A DNA stretch of 64,000 nucleotides, taken from positions 18,866 through 82,865 of the forward strand of contig CAZGIM010000018.1 of assembly GCA_964525995.1 (NCBI GenBank), read 5' to 3'. The notes beneath the pieces are model-generated. The model made no database searches, had not been told where the DNA came from, and saw only the letters and a program-made list of their open reading frames with translations. The position numbers were made by a program, and so were the translations under genes. How positions within the stretch are numbered: the stretch's first letter is position 1; the number at the start of each line of letters is the position of its first letter. Shown in pieces: positions 33,290 to 42,390 of the stretch. Source of the stretch: CAIVAT01 sp964525995. Its GTDB lineage: Bacteria; Bacteroidota; Bacteroidia; Bacteroidales; FEN-979.

Positions 33290-33450
33290 ACCAGAAATGT
33301 GTTATTTAAAATGCAAGGATACCGCATCAAGGAGCCGCTAAAATAAAGCCGGATTTTCCCAAAATGAAAAAAAATCTGCATCCTGATTAAAAGATCAGAT
33401 AAAACGGTCAAAACAGATGATGATCTGCAAAAAGGATCTGATGCGGCAAT

Positions 33451-33481
33451 TCTGTAATTCAGACCTGTTTCCATATTTTTG
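33451..33481 (+). promoter_or_regulatory. Predicted promoter of the AraC-GyrI gene
   Basis: TCTG (33451-33454), 19 bases, TATTTTTG (33474-33481); the -7 box is perfect, the -33 has one mismatch. ATG follows at 33499. Confidence 0.55.
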
Positions 33482-33498
33482 CAGAAGAATTTTATCCG

Positions 33499-34548
33499 AT
33501 GGACAATTCCTATCTTCAGAACGAATACCAGGCCCGGATCAACCGGGTAATGGATTACATTGAGGCAAACCTGGGCGAGACCCATACGCTCGAAGAACTG
33601 GCCAATGTGGCGTTATTTTCGAAATATCATTTCCACCGTATCTTTCAGGCCATGACCGGCGAAACACCTTTCCAGTTCCTTACCCGGATCCGGGTGGCAA
33701 AAGGAGCTGCCCTGTTAGCCTACAATAACAACCTTACCATCTCTGAAATAGCATATCAGTGCGGTTTTTCGACTCCGGCATTGTTTTCAAGGACTTTTCG
33801 CCAGTATTTCGGAGTTTCACCGAGTGTCTGGAGAAGTAAAAACGAGAATCTGCCAGACTTTTCAGATCACAAAGAAACGGGACCCTGTAAATCCGGCTCA
33901 ATAGCTTCTCATGTTCCCGAACCGGGAAAGTATTCCCGGAGCAACCATGGAATATCAGAAAGCAACCAGCGACAAATCCAGGGCAACCAAAGAACATCCC
34001 ACGATGACCTCTCCATGTACTTTTGCCGGGAAACAAAAACCTTAAAATGGAGGGCAACTATGAAACTGAACAAAAGCATGGAGGTTAAAGAACTTCCGAA
34101 AATGACGGTGGCTTACATACGGCATACCGGGCCATACCAGGGCAACAGCCAGTTATTTGGCAAACTGATCGGTGAACTCTGCACCTGGGCAGGACCCCGT
34201 GGTTTGCTGCAACAGAACGACATAGGGATCATCATTTTATATCACGACGATCCAAAGATGACGGAACAGGACAAACTGCGGATCAGTGTAGCAATCAAGG
34301 TTCCTGAAAATACGAAAGTTGATGGGAAGGTCGGGAAAATGGAGGTACCGGGAGGGACTTACGCCATTGGCCGTTTTGAAGTCGAAAATAACGAATTCAT
34401 GGAAGCCTGGGGGTGGGTGTATGGAACATGGCTCCCGCAGAGTGGTTACCAGCCCGATGATGGACCTTGCTATGAAGTTTATCCCGAAGAGCCCAGGCAG
34501 GGTGAAAAAATCAAGGTTGACATTTGTGTCCAGGTGAAACCCCTTTGA
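33499..34548 (+). CDS. AraC-family regulator with C-terminal GyrI-like effector-binding domain
   Basis: The 349-residue protein has the AraC HTH pair at its N-terminus (residues 10-110: HTLEELANVALFSKYHFHRIF, ISEIAYQCGFSTPALFSRTF). After a low-complexity linker (about 115-195) comes a GyrI-like/effector-binding domain (about 196-349: MEVKELPKMTVAYIRHTGPY, DIGIIILYHDDP, GTYAIGRFEV, GPCYEVYPEEP). This is the Rob/SoxS-BmrR-like arrangement in which small lipophilic ligands bind the C-terminal domain. A promoter precedes it and a terminator follows. Confidence 0.93.
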   Translation: MDNSYLQNEYQARINRVMDYIEANLGETHTLEELANVALFSKYHFHRIFQAMTGETPFQFLTRIRVAKGAALLAYNNNLTISEIAYQCGFSTPALFSRTFRQYFGVSPSVWRSKNENLPDFSDHKETGPCKSGSIASHVPEPGKYSRSNHGISESNQRQIQGNQRTSHDDLSMYFCRETKTLKWRATMKLNKSMEVKELPKMTVAYIRHTGPYQGNSQLFGKLIGELCTWAGPRGLLQQNDIGIIILYHDDPKMTEQDKLRISVAIKVPENTKVDGKVGKMEVPGGTYAIGRFEVENNEFMEAWGWVYGTWLPQSGYQPDDGPCYEVYPEEPRQGEKIKVDICVQVKPL

Positions 34549-34580
34549 TCCTGATCACGAAAGGATGGGCATAACAATGT

Positions 34581-34618
34581 GAAACCCCTTTCCCGATATG
34601 GGAAGGGGGTTTCTTTAT
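34581..34618. terminator. Bidirectional intrinsic terminator
   Basis: GAAACCCCTTTCCC (34581-34594) and GGGAAGGGGGTTTC (34600-34613) pair with one G-T wobble across a 5-base loop, followed by a T-rich stretch. It lies between two convergent genes (33499 and 34667). Confidence 0.8.
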
Positions 34619-34666
34619 ATCAGATCCCGGTTTGGGGATGGACCCCGTTGTCTGACCCAGGTTCCA

Positions 34667-35119
34667 TTATGGTCCGATCACCAGTCCGTTACTGTTGGTG
34701 TTGAAATTTCCCTGGGCATTACCTGCCGCTGAACGGGTAATGATATCGTAAACATTGGCGTTGATGGCGGCCGTAATGGTGGTAAAGTTGGCCCCGGAAG
34801 CCGCCACGGTGAACACCCTCGGGATCATCGTCGTGCCTGGGAAACCCGAAAGCTGGATGGTCCCGTCAGGAAATTGAATTCCGTTTCGGGCGTAAACCAA
34901 GCCGTTAACATCAAGTTTTGTCGTCGGACTGGAAGTGCCGATACCAATACGCCCGTCATCGCGGACCAGAAGCGAAGTGTCGCTGTTACTGTTCTTGGTG
35001 AGAAATGTAACCGTAGCGCTTGTTGAACCTGCACCTTTAATTTCCACCTGTGCGAACAAATCAGGAAACAAGACCGTTAAGGCTATAACGATCATCGGGA
35101 TTCTAAAAAATGTTTTCAT
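34667..35119 (-). CDS. Secreted short fiber-like protein
   Basis: The 150-residue protein has a signal peptide (PMIVIALTVLFPDLFAQ). It then carries a motif seen in phage tail-fiber-like exported proteins: GRIGIGTSSPTTKLDVNG, followed by GIQFPDGTIQ. The same two-part motif occurs in the 49276 protein (VGIGTVTPDQKLTVEG, GGIQFPDHTIQ). The C-terminus (FTTITAAINANVYDIITRSA) stops abruptly, so this may be a truncated form of a longer surface protein. Confidence 0.75.
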   Translation of the reverse strand: MKTFFRIPMIVIALTVLFPDLFAQVEIKGAGSTSATVTFLTKNSNSDTSLLVRDDGRIGIGTSSPTTKLDVNGLVYARNGIQFPDGTIQLSGFPGTTMIPRVFTVAASGANFTTITAAINANVYDIITRSAAGNAQGNFNTNSNGLVIGP

Positions 35120-35356
35120 AATGAATAATTTTTAGAAATCATTTTCTTTAGACAATCCAATAATGACTGTTTAACCCGTGAAGGCCGTCAATGAGAGGAA
35201 TGAAACAATTGACAGCACAAATGAGAGGGAGTAGCCTGGGGGGCCTCCGTGGTTTAATTCTCAATAATACGAAAAAAAACCGTGAAATGCAAATCGTTTG
35301 TATTTGTTTGGGTGGAACTAACCTGGTAATTTTCCGGGTTGCATTTAGGAACCGGA
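35120..35356. other. Intergenic stretch, nothing recognised
   Basis: A 237-base low-GC gap with no convincing frame, promoter or repeat on either strand. Confidence 0.4.
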
Positions 35357-35680
35357 TCAAAGTCCAATGTTTAAATGCATGTGCGACAACTGGTATAATC
35401 CTACTGCGGTCACAATCACTATACTGCCACTGATCAAACCACCTCCAATGCCCGGGACAAGCCATGACAGGTTTGTACGTGCCCGGTCTTTCACGTATAG
35501 TTCAACATTTACAATGGATGTGTAAGGGATGCTGACACTTTTCCAGCAAGAAAAGTCCGTCAGGGTTCCTGGCTTCAAATAAAGATGAACCTCATCGAGT
35601 AATGCCGATTCGTTATGGCCCGCATTTTTCCGGTAGCGGTTGCCTTTTTTTGGATTGGGCGAAGTAGTCAGGTAATCCAT
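35357..35680 (-). CDS. Small membrane protein, unknown
   Basis: The 107-residue product has a soluble start, a strand-like stretch (ALLDEVHLYLKPGTLTDF) and one clear membrane segment near the end (WLVPGIGGGLISGSIVIVTAVG). The composition looks protein-like but I recognise no family, and no promoter or Shine-Dalgarno is evident. It could be a real lipid-interacting small protein or an artefact. Confidence 0.45.
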   Translation of the reverse strand: MDYLTTSPNPKKGNRYRKNAGHNESALLDEVHLYLKPGTLTDFSCWKSVSIPYTSIVNVELYVKDRARTNLSWLVPGIGGGLISGSIVIVTAVGLYQLSHMHLNIGL

Positions 35681-35801
35681 TGGGAATTTTTGCCTGACTT
35701 GGCGGGAGCAGTTTAAATTTTCGCATTTTCTGCAAATTCAGACAAGATTATTTCTAAGTTTCCATTAACTTTCGCTTCGCTTCTGGAATTGGAATTTTTT
35801 C

Positions 35802-36683
35802 ATGAATCTCCTCGAAATCAATCATCTTTGTAAATTCTACGGACGATCGCGGGGCATTGACGATCTGAATCTGTCGGTTGCAGCGGGCGACATTTTTGGT
35901 TTCATCGGTCCCAATGGCGCCGGGAAATCGACTACTATCCGCATTCTCCTTAATCTCATTTTCCCGACATCCGGGAGCGCCCGGGTCTTCGGGCTGGATG
36001 CGGTGAGGGATTCGAAAAAGATCAGGACCAGGATCGGTTATGTCCCTTCCGATGCCAGCATATATGACCGAATGAAAGTAATGGATTTCTTGAAGTACGT
36101 CACTTCCTTTTACAGAGTTGACAACATTCAGGAGCGGATTGATCGCCTGCTTGAGGTTTTTGACCTCGATCCCGGCCGGAAAATCGCAGAATTATCAATG
36201 GGAAATAAAAAGAAAGTGTCGATCATTCAGGCCATGATCCACAGACCCGAGCTACTGATCTTCGATGAGCCTACTTCCGGACTTGATCCATTGATCCAGT
36301 CAAGATTCTTTGACCTCCTTCACGAAGAGAACCTGCAGGGGACCACCATTTTTTTCTCATCGCATACTCTGAGCGAAGTACAATCATTCTGCAAGACCGT
36401 TGCCATTATTAAAGAGGGTAAGATTGTCGCTGTCGAGGAGATCGCTACGCTGCGGAAGAAACAATTGAAAAAGATTCAGATCCATTTTCCTGAATCAAGG
36501 AATATCCGGGATCTCGGGATCGAAGGGATCGGGCAGGCAGAATCAGACCGGGGAAGAAAACTGGTATTCATGTTCTCGGGCAATATCAATGATCTCATTG
36601 GAAAACTTGCATCGCAGCAAATTGAAAACCTCTCCATCGAGGAGCCGTCACTCGAGGAGATATTTCTTCATTATTATAAATAA
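35802..36683 (+). CDS. ABC transporter ATP-binding protein (ABC-2 type exporter)
   Basis: The 293-residue ATPase has Walker A GFIGPNGAGKSTTIRI, the Q-loop region GYVPSDASIYDRM, signature LSMGNKKKVSI (a variant of LSGGQ), Walker B LLIFDEPTSGLDP and H-switch FFSSHTLSEVQ. The roughly 80-residue C-terminal extension is typical of DrrA/CcmA-like exporters. The permease gene follows 11 bases later. The substrate is unknown. Confidence 0.94.
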   Translation: MNLLEINHLCKFYGRSRGIDDLNLSVAAGDIFGFIGPNGAGKSTTIRILLNLIFPTSGSARVFGLDAVRDSKKIRTRIGYVPSDASIYDRMKVMDFLKYVTSFYRVDNIQERIDRLLEVFDLDPGRKIAELSMGNKKKVSIIQAMIHRPELLIFDEPTSGLDPLIQSRFFDLLHEENLQGTTIFFSSHTLSEVQSFCKTVAIIKEGKIVAVEEIATLRKKQLKKIQIHFPESRNIRDLGIEGIGQAESDRGRKLVFMFSGNINDLIGKLASQQIENLSIEEPSLEEIFLHYYK

Positions 36684-36694
36684 GAAAGCCAGCA

Positions 36695-37504
36695 ATGAAC
36701 GGGATTCTTTTCAGGATGGAATTACGCAGGAATGCCAGGAGCCTGATCATGTGGGCACTGATCATCAGTGCTCTGATCTTCTTCACCATGTCGTTTTTCC
36801 GCACCGTGCTGCTTTACCAGCAGCAGATTGCCAGCATGATCCAGATCGTTCCGGCTGTTGCAGTCAAAATGCGCGGATTCTCCAATATCAACGACATCTT
36901 CTCCATTATGGGATTTTACACCGCCAACAACCTCATCTACATGATGCTGCTTGGAAGTATTTATGCCATCATGCTTTCATCAAACATTCTGCTGAAGGAA
37001 GAATACGGTAAGACTGCGGAATACCTTATGTCGCGACCCATTACCCGGAACGATATCTTTTACACCAAGCTTTTCGTTGCATTTCTGAACGTTTTCATTT
37101 TAAACGTAATTGCGACCCTTGTCGGCTTTATATCCATTCATATATTTAAAAAAACTGAATGTGATTTTTATCCGTTCTTTGTGATTTCACTTTACACACT
37201 GTTTCTGAACCTTCTCTTCGGTTCTCTGGGGGTACTGATTTCAGTTTTGATGAAACGGGCCCGGCCGGTGACTTCGTTTTGCATCGCCCTGGTTATGGTA
37301 CTTTATTTTCTTCATACGATCTCAAGGATGTCGGGTGTTGACGGCACTTTCGGTTATATCAGCCCTTATAAATGGGTTGATGTCAGTGTATCGCAGCCGG
37401 GCTACGGACTTGAGGGATGGAGAACTGCCGCCTTCCTGGGGACAACAGCCTTGCTGATCGCGGGAGCAGGATTCATTTACCGGAAAAAGGATATTCTTAC
37501 CTGA
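36695..37504 (+). CDS. ABC-2 type transporter permease
   Basis: The 269-residue protein has six hydrophobic segments (about 17-37, 66-92, 125-148, 160-190, 195-215 and 242-262). The cytoplasmic loop LLKEEYGKTAEYLMSRPITR is the conserved ABC-2 permease segment ('E...GT..ylLs.PisR'). It pairs with the ATPase at 35802 to form an exporter (drug, lipid or Na+). The 3' end is 13 bases from the convergent M13 peptidase gene. Confidence 0.92.
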   Translation: MNGILFRMELRRNARSLIMWALIISALIFFTMSFFRTVLLYQQQIASMIQIVPAVAVKMRGFSNINDIFSIMGFYTANNLIYMMLLGSIYAIMLSSNILLKEEYGKTAEYLMSRPITRNDIFYTKLFVAFLNVFILNVIATLVGFISIHIFKKTECDFYPFFVISLYTLFLNLLFGSLGVLISVLMKRARPVTSFCIALVMVLYFLHTISRMSGVDGTFGYISPYKWVDVSVSQPGYGLEGWRTAAFLGTTALLIAGAGFIYRKKDILT

Positions 37505-37517
37505 TGATCCCACCGGA

Positions 37518-39563
37518 TCACCAGATCCTTACCCGCAGGGAGTCAGGCCTCCAGAGTTTGTCGCCCTGCTTCACGTTGAACGCGGTATAGAATTCAGGGA
37601 TATCAGCCAGGGGCCCGTTGACCCTGAATTTCGCGGGTGAATGTACATCACTCCGCACCTGGTTCGCGATTGCTTCCGGGCGGTCGTTGATCATCCAGGC
37701 ATAGGCATACCCTAAAAAATACCTTTGATCAGGCGTCAATCCCGCGATCAGCTCTTTGTTTTTATACTGCTGTGTCTTTTGAAAAGCCTGGTATCCCAAA
37801 ACAACGCCGGCCAGGTCGGCAATGTTTTCCCCCTGGGTGGCCGATCCATTCACATGCAGACTGTCGGTAACATAATAACCGTCGAACTGTTGCACAATCA
37901 TCCCTGTTTTCCGGAAGAACCGGATGCTGTCGTCGGAACTCCACCAGGTGTTGAGATTTCCGTATTGATCATATTTGCTGCCCTGGTCATCAAACCCGTG
38001 GGTCATCTCATGACCGAAAGTTGATCCTCCGATGATGGCATAAAGAATGGCATCGTCGGCCATGACCCGCTCATAGCCCGGGACAATAATGTTGCATCCG
38101 GGAACACAGATCTCGTTATTCGACGGATTGTAGTAAGCGTTGTAGGTCTGCGGATCCATGTGCCACTCCGTGCGGTCGACCGGTTTCCCATACTTCGAAA
38201 TATTATAGCCGAACCACCATTTGTTCGCTTCAATTACGTTTTGCAGATAGGAAGAACGGTTTATCTGCAGCTTGCTCATGTCTTTCCACTGATCGGGATA
38301 ACCTACTTTCATGATGATCCCGTCGAGTTTCTGCAGCGCTTTGCTCTTGGTGGCATCGCTCATCCAGTCGAGCGCCTTGATCCGTTCGGCATACGCTTCC
38401 TTGATATTCTTTCCGATCTCCTGAAGTTTTTCCTTGGTTCCCTTGGGAAGGTATTCGTCGACATACACCTGTCCGATCAGCGCTCCGAGTGAACCATCGG
38501 TTTCACTGACGACCCGTTTCCAGCGTGGCCTTGGCTCTTTCACTCCCCGGAGTGTCGTCGAGTAAAAATCAAAATTGGTCCGGTAGGTCTTATCATCCAT
38601 GTACGACGCCAGACCCCGGATCAGGTGAATCTTCAGGTAATTTTTCCAGTCGGCCAACGGAACCGACTTCAACAGCCCGTTTATCCCGGTCAGGAATTCA
38701 GGCTGTCCGACGATCACCGTATCAACCTTTGCCAGACCTGTAGTTCCAAAGAACCCGTCCCAGTTGAACCCGGGTGTCATAGCCTTTAACCGCACCAGGG
38801 TCACCTTGTTATAGTTTTTCTGGGGATCGCGGGTATCCTCAATTTTGCGGGAATGACGCGCGATTTCTGTTTCAAGCTTCATAGTTTTTTCCGCGGCATT
38901 TTGGGCTTCCTTTTCTGCGTATCCCATAATTCCATACATGTTCCGGAGGTATTGACCGAATTTTTCGCGTACCTCTTTCGCCTGAGGATCGTTGTCGAAA
39001 TAATAACTCCGTTCCGGCAGATTTAGTCCTCCCTGGTTAATTACGACGGCATATTTGCTGCTGATCCGGTCGTCCTGACCAACATAGATAGACAGCATTG
39101 GAGAAGATGAAATCATGTGGATAAGTGCGGTTACCTGCGCAAGACCATCGAAATTTTTAACGTCGTCGATACGCATTAAATACTCTTTCAATTCTGAGAT
39201 CCCCTTACGGTTGAGAGAGACACTGTCCATTCCGGAAAAAAAGAAATCACCGATCTTTTGTTTGTTGCTCCCTTTGGGTTCATCCTTCAGGCCGGCCGAG
39301 GATTCACAAATGTTGCGGATCTGTGCGTTGATGGTGTCGCGGATCAGTTGCCAGAGCCCGTTATTCTGTTCTGTAGGCGGGACCGGATTTTCATTAAACC
39401 ACTTGCCATTGGCGAAGAGGAAAAAATCATCCCCGGGGTTTACCGTCGAATCGATATGCATGGCCAGAGCATCGGGCTTTATACCGGACTGGGGGCCGTT
39501 TTTACAACCCGCCATCAAAAAAATACCCGTTATAAGGGTAAAAAAGAACAGTGTATATCTCAT
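37518..39563 (-). CDS. M13 family metallopeptidase lipoprotein (PepO/neprilysin type)
   Basis: The 681-residue protein has a lipoprotein signal (LITGIFLMAGC). It continues with PGDDFFLFANGKWFNENPVP, the usual M13 N-terminal helix region. Zinc motif HEMTH is at 518-522 in STFGHEMTHGFDDQGS, with the third ligand in ENIADLAG and the substrate-binding NAYYNP at about 470. The C-terminus ends in a W (LRVRIW), as in neprilysin-type enzymes. M13 proteases cut short extracellular peptides; the lipid anchor suggests a periplasmic or surface location. Confidence 0.95.
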   Translation of the reverse strand: MRYTLFFFTLITGIFLMAGCKNGPQSGIKPDALAMHIDSTVNPGDDFFLFANGKWFNENPVPPTEQNNGLWQLIRDTINAQIRNICESSAGLKDEPKGSNKQKIGDFFFSGMDSVSLNRKGISELKEYLMRIDDVKNFDGLAQVTALIHMISSSPMLSIYVGQDDRISSKYAVVINQGGLNLPERSYYFDNDPQAKEVREKFGQYLRNMYGIMGYAEKEAQNAAEKTMKLETEIARHSRKIEDTRDPQKNYNKVTLVRLKAMTPGFNWDGFFGTTGLAKVDTVIVGQPEFLTGINGLLKSVPLADWKNYLKIHLIRGLASYMDDKTYRTNFDFYSTTLRGVKEPRPRWKRVVSETDGSLGALIGQVYVDEYLPKGTKEKLQEIGKNIKEAYAERIKALDWMSDATKSKALQKLDGIIMKVGYPDQWKDMSKLQINRSSYLQNVIEANKWWFGYNISKYGKPVDRTEWHMDPQTYNAYYNPSNNEICVPGCNIIVPGYERVMADDAILYAIIGGSTFGHEMTHGFDDQGSKYDQYGNLNTWWSSDDSIRFFRKTGMIVQQFDGYYVTDSLHVNGSATQGENIADLAGVVLGYQAFQKTQQYKNKELIAGLTPDQRYFLGYAYAWMINDRPEAIANQVRSDVHSPAKFRVNGPLADIPEFYTAFNVKQGDKLWRPDSLRVRIW

Positions 39564-40102
39564 AAGGTCAGTGTTTAGAATTTCTTTCTTTAAGCATTTG
39601 GTAAGACAGAAACCGGATATTTTTATGAAATCTCTCAGGAAAAAAGATCGATTACTCCAGATTAAACAGCTAAAATAAGTAAGTTAAATTTCAGGGAGAA
39701 AAAATTTCGTTAAACAGCGTTGTTTTGACGATATTGATGCGGAAGGTCAATTTCAAAAGTACTTCCGGCTCCTTCTTTACTTTCGACCCGTATCGTTTCT
39801 CCCAACAAATTGATATACTCCAAATACATGATCAAACCCGGCCGGAGCTATTGCCGCTTTGACCTTTCAGGCAGCCCGAAAATACTTATATCGAAAAAAC
39901 TGAAGGAGTACCAGGAACTTTTCGATGATCATTTTCATGCAGCAGGTAATTCTAAATCAGGTATGAGAGAAAAATGTATTTGAAACACGGTAAACATCCA
40001 TTGTTTTGCCCTTTTTGCCGGATGAAAACCGAAAGGCAACGATCGGATTTTTTAACATATGGATATTTCTTGTACCTTTAAAAAAAACCATTTCCAGACA
40101 TT
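39564..40102. other. Intergenic region with histidine kinase remnant and a small open frame
   Basis: This 539-base gap contains the histidine-kinase fragment at 39710-39847 and an overlapping plus-strand open frame (39828-39983, 51 residues, starting MIKPGRSYCRFDLSGSPK) that resembles no family I know. Nothing else is convincing. A TACCTTTA box at 40073-40080 precedes the M28 gene. Confidence 0.6.
39710..39847 (-). pseudogene. C-terminal remnant of a sensor histidine kinase
   Basis: The minus-strand frame ending at the stop 39712-39710 reads RPGLIMYLEYINLLGETI, then RVESKEGAGSTFEIDLPHQY. The segment GETIRVESKEGAGSTFEIDLP is the final strands of a HATPase_c domain and the preceding GLI is a worn G2 box (GLGLI in intact kinases). 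It is closed by a stop at 39850-39848, so the rest of the kinase is lost. Confidence 0.8.
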
Positions 40103-42349
40103 ATGAAAAACAGGTACATTTTTTTTATCATCATGTTCTTTATCACATTTTCTGACATGAGAGCAGGAAATTCGATCAAAACAACTGATGATATTCCGGT
40201 AAAAAATCCCAATCCGGTCATCACCGAAATTCTGTCGGGGATGAACAAAGATTCACTGGTATCGGTGATGCAGTCAATGGTAAACATGGGGACACGGTTC
40301 ATGTATTCCGAAAACCGGAAACAGGTTGCGATGTGGATCGCCGCAAAATTTATGAGCTATGGCTATACCGATGTGGTGCTGGATTCATTTAAAGTTCCGG
40401 GTGAAACTATTCCGAAAGACTCTGTCTGGCAGTACAATGTTGTCGCCACATTCCCAGGATCATCCGCTCCCGGCGAAACATATATAATTGGCGCCCACCA
40501 CGACGATTATGCCACGCCTAACCCTCATATCTCCGCTCCGGGTGCGGATGACAACGCAAGCGGTTGTGCGGTTGCTCTCGAGATTGCCCGTGTGCTTAAC
40601 CTCAAAGGATTTCAACCGGCTTCGACCATTAAATTCGTAACATTTGCCGCAGAGGAACTCGTCGGGTACAACAATTACAGCGGAAGTATCTATTATGCAA
40701 ACAAACTGGCAGTTCTCGGCCAGGATCTCCGTCTGGTCATCTGTAACGACATGGTAGCAAATACCCAGGGAACAGGTTTCCAGATTTTCGGGGTTCAGAT
40801 GAATTCCGGTACTAACGTTTGGGCAGGGAATCTTACTGCCTCATCTGCGGCCACATATTCATCACTGGAAATGATCCAGGGCCCTTATCCGACATCCGAT
40901 GGCACCCGTTTCTGGGACCTTGGATATCCCGTTTCAGGTTTCGAAGAGTATGGTTTGAGCCCAACATACCATACAATCAACGACAGCGTTAGGAACTGCA
41001 ATATGGAACTTTGCTTCGAAACAGCAAAGGCCAATGCCGCAATACTGCTGAATGAACAACTGACACCCGTTCCTCAGAAACCTTCATATACCTCAACCGG
41101 CAATGGGATCACCGTTTCATGGTTATATACCGCCAATACCAACGTATCTGGTTTCAGGGTTTATCGGAGTACTTCTCCTGATTCCGGATTCGTATTGGCA
41201 CAAGAAATTGCCGGCCATGTATTCTCCTACTCCGACCAATCGGTCATGATCGGGACGAAGTATTACTATTACATCACTTCTTACAATGAAGGAGGATTCG
41301 AAAGTACTCCCTCTAACATCACATGGGGTGCCGCCGCACCCAGGTACCGCCCCCTGCTGGTGGTAAAAGACACGAAAGGAGGTTACAACTATCCATCCGA
41401 TTCAGCAGTAACGTCATTTTATTTGAAGGCCTTTTCAAACCTTACATTCGACTATACCGATGCTTCGGTCACCGACTCTCTTGATCTGAGCATTCTAAAC
41501 AAGTACGAACGCATTTGCTGGTTATCAAATTCCTATACCGATCAAACCAATTCATCATTCAAAAGGCACCGGGAAGAGGTCATGGTATACATCAGGGATG
41601 GAGGGAAGTTATTTCTCGACGGATTCATGCCCAGTTACATGATCATGGGCAATACCAAGTCTAACAAGACTTTCAGCCCAAATGACACAATCTATCAATA
41701 TTTCAAGATCAGCAAAGTGGAACGGAAGCCTCAGGCATTGCTCAATGGCGCTTTCCCTGTGGGATCCGGGTACGATTCACTGAGGGTCGATCCGGAGAAA
41801 TGCATACCGCAGGTGCCCGGACATCTTATGAATGTTGAATCGTTCTATCCTGCCCCTGATGCATCGCTGATTTACCGCTGGTGTACTGCCTATGACAGTA
41901 CCTCCGCGAAAGGGCAGATGAAGAACAAACCCGTCGGTATTGAATATCTGGGCAACGATTTCAAGGTCATAATTCTATCTGTCCCGGTCTATTATCTTGA
42001 CTCTGCCGATGCAAGAAAGTTAGTGGAACTTGTGGTTCGCGAAAAATTCAAAAATACAGTCGGGATAACCGAGAAATCAGGAGATACCCCGTACAGGATC
42101 CTTTCCGTTTCACCCAACCCTGCGAATCACCTGGCTTCCGTCAGCTATATGATCGACGGGCGTTCAGAAGTTGTGGCTGAACTGATCAATTCATCGGGAC
42201 ACTGCGTTTTCAGGAAATCCGAAGGGATCAAATCCGGTGGCGTTCATAATTTCGATTTGCAGACCGATCTTTTTTCTCCGGGTGTTTATATCGTGGCGAT
42301 CCGGGCGGGTACAGTCCTGATGACAGGAAAAATAATCATATCCAGGTAA
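40103..42349 (+). CDS. Secreted M28 family zinc peptidase with T9SS tail
   Basis: The 748-residue protein has a signal peptide (IFFIIMFFITFSDMRAG). The M28 domain (about 45-325) has the dizinc ligands in order: His 132 (GAHHDD), Asp 149-150 (GADDNASG), Glu 184-185 (FAAEE), Asp 216 (CNDM) and His 290 (TYHTINDS). A fibronectin-like domain (about 335-415), a further globular region (about 420-655) and a T9SS type A tail (VSPNPANHLASVSYM to the end) follow. It is a secreted aminopeptidase- or carboxypeptidase-like enzyme. Confidence 0.93.
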   Translation: MKNRYIFFIIMFFITFSDMRAGNSIKTTDDIPVKNPNPVITEILSGMNKDSLVSVMQSMVNMGTRFMYSENRKQVAMWIAAKFMSYGYTDVVLDSFKVPGETIPKDSVWQYNVVATFPGSSAPGETYIIGAHHDDYATPNPHISAPGADDNASGCAVALEIARVLNLKGFQPASTIKFVTFAAEELVGYNNYSGSIYYANKLAVLGQDLRLVICNDMVANTQGTGFQIFGVQMNSGTNVWAGNLTASSAATYSSLEMIQGPYPTSDGTRFWDLGYPVSGFEEYGLSPTYHTINDSVRNCNMELCFETAKANAAILLNEQLTPVPQKPSYTSTGNGITVSWLYTANTNVSGFRVYRSTSPDSGFVLAQEIAGHVFSYSDQSVMIGTKYYYYITSYNEGGFESTPSNITWGAAAPRYRPLLVVKDTKGGYNYPSDSAVTSFYLKAFSNLTFDYTDASVTDSLDLSILNKYERICWLSNSYTDQTNSSFKRHREEVMVYIRDGGKLFLDGFMPSYMIMGNTKSNKTFSPNDTIYQYFKISKVERKPQALLNGAFPVGSGYDSLRVDPEKCIPQVPGHLMNVESFYPAPDASLIYRWCTAYDSTSAKGQMKNKPVGIEYLGNDFKVIILSVPVYYLDSADARKLVELVVREKFKNTVGITEKSGDTPYRILSVSPNPANHLASVSYMIDGRSEVVAELINSSGHCVFRKSEGIKSGGVHNFDLQTDLFSPGVYIVAIRAGTVLMTGKIIISR

Positions 42350-42390
42350 CCAAAATTTTAGTTCTATATTTATCTTATTAAACTCTCGCT

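Noticed and set aside
39828..39983. Plus-strand 51-residue frame as a gene
   Set aside because: No promoter, no family match, and it overlaps the histidine-kinase remnant.
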